A stretch of 5,866 bases of DNA, taken from assembly GCA_003023125.1 (NCBI GenBank), contig PXSY01000125.1, forward strand, positions 1-5,866, written 5' to 3'. The notes below the pieces were generated by a model, which saw only the letters and a program-made list of their open reading frames with translations, ran no database searches and was not told the origin of the DNA. Source of the stretch: Bacteroidetes bacterium QH_10_64_19. Its GTDB lineage: Bacteria; Bacteroidota; Rhodothermia; Rhodothermales; Salinibacteraceae. Below, piece by piece: positions 5,706 to 5,866 of the stretch (position 1 is its first letter; every line of letters begins with the position of its first letter). A program made the position numbers and the translations under genes.

Positions 5706-5866
5706 CTCGCCCGGCGGAACATGTTGCAAGCTTCCTCACAACCCCCCATGCTCGGACAATGTGCAGCCACCTCCAACCATCAACTGGTCCACCTAATACC
5801 AACTACCGGGGGTCGCTGTGCATGCTGCCAATCGCTCCGAATCGGTTTTGAATGCCTCTTTCGATC
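5706..5866. other. Right-edge non-coding region, nothing recognised
   Basis: All six frames are short and none resembles a known protein. There is no tRNA-like fold. The base composition is less GC-rich than the genes. It may hold upstream regulatory sequence for the receptor-derived promoter or remains of an insertion sequence, but no specific site can be supported. Confidence 0.3.

Noticed and set aside
5648..5851. 67-codon plus-strand frame in the right edge region
   Set aside because: No motif, no codon bias like the neighbouring genes and no start signal. It overlaps the receptor leader and promoter region.

Overview
Organism and setting. The window is GC-rich but carries Bacteroidota-type genes: a SusC/RagA-style TonB-dependent receptor N-terminus with a carboxypeptidase-D-regulatory-like domain, a TTTG/TAnnTTTG-like promoter, and start codons without clear Shine-Dalgarno sequences. 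This combination points to the Rhodothermota/Salinibacter side of the Bacteroidota-related bacteria. That is an inference from gene style; no rRNA or other taxonomic marker is present.

Layout, left to right. (1) 1-498: gene debris. A minus-strand frame of unknown function runs off the left edge. A plus-strand fragment keeps only the C-terminal third of an HD-GYP cyclic-di-GMP phosphodiesterase domain. A short converging intergenic region follows. (2) 499-3702, minus strand: a full-length inner-membrane RND efflux permease of about 1067 residues. (3) 3704-4291: a 588-bp element bounded by 21-bp imperfect terminal inverted repeats (19/21). The repeats are built from heptads of the AACCTTC type. 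The element carries a four-helix-bundle (S23/23S-rRNA intervening-sequence) protein gene that has lost its own stop codon and reads in frame into the RND permease. (4) 4294-5613, minus strand: an intact 439-codon frame that is a chimera. Its N-terminal half is a SusC/RagA-like receptor (signal peptide, carboxypeptidase-regulatory-like domain, TonB box, most of the plug). Its C-terminal half is the end of an RND periplasmic adaptor (membrane fusion protein). (5) 5614-5866: a probable Bacteroidota promoter, a short match to a DDE integrase motif, and otherwise nothing recognised.

How the parts relate. The usual order adaptor then permease is still visible, but two events have changed it. The adaptor has lost its N-terminal half (signal, lipoyl and hairpin regions) and has the front of an outer-membrane receptor in its place, so the receptor promoter and leader now head the efflux operon. 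An element resembling the intervening sequences of bacterial 23S rRNA genes sits almost exactly between the adaptor stop codon and the permease start codon. The permease therefore appears intact while its local adaptor is very probably non-functional. No outer-membrane TolC-like partner or regulator lies in the window.

Most interesting points: the IVS-like four-helix-bundle element placed in a protein-coding operon with its stem ending 1 nt from the permease ATG, the resulting four-helix-bundle/RND in-frame fusion, and the receptor/adaptor chimera joined inside a shared T-[ED]-A-A motif.
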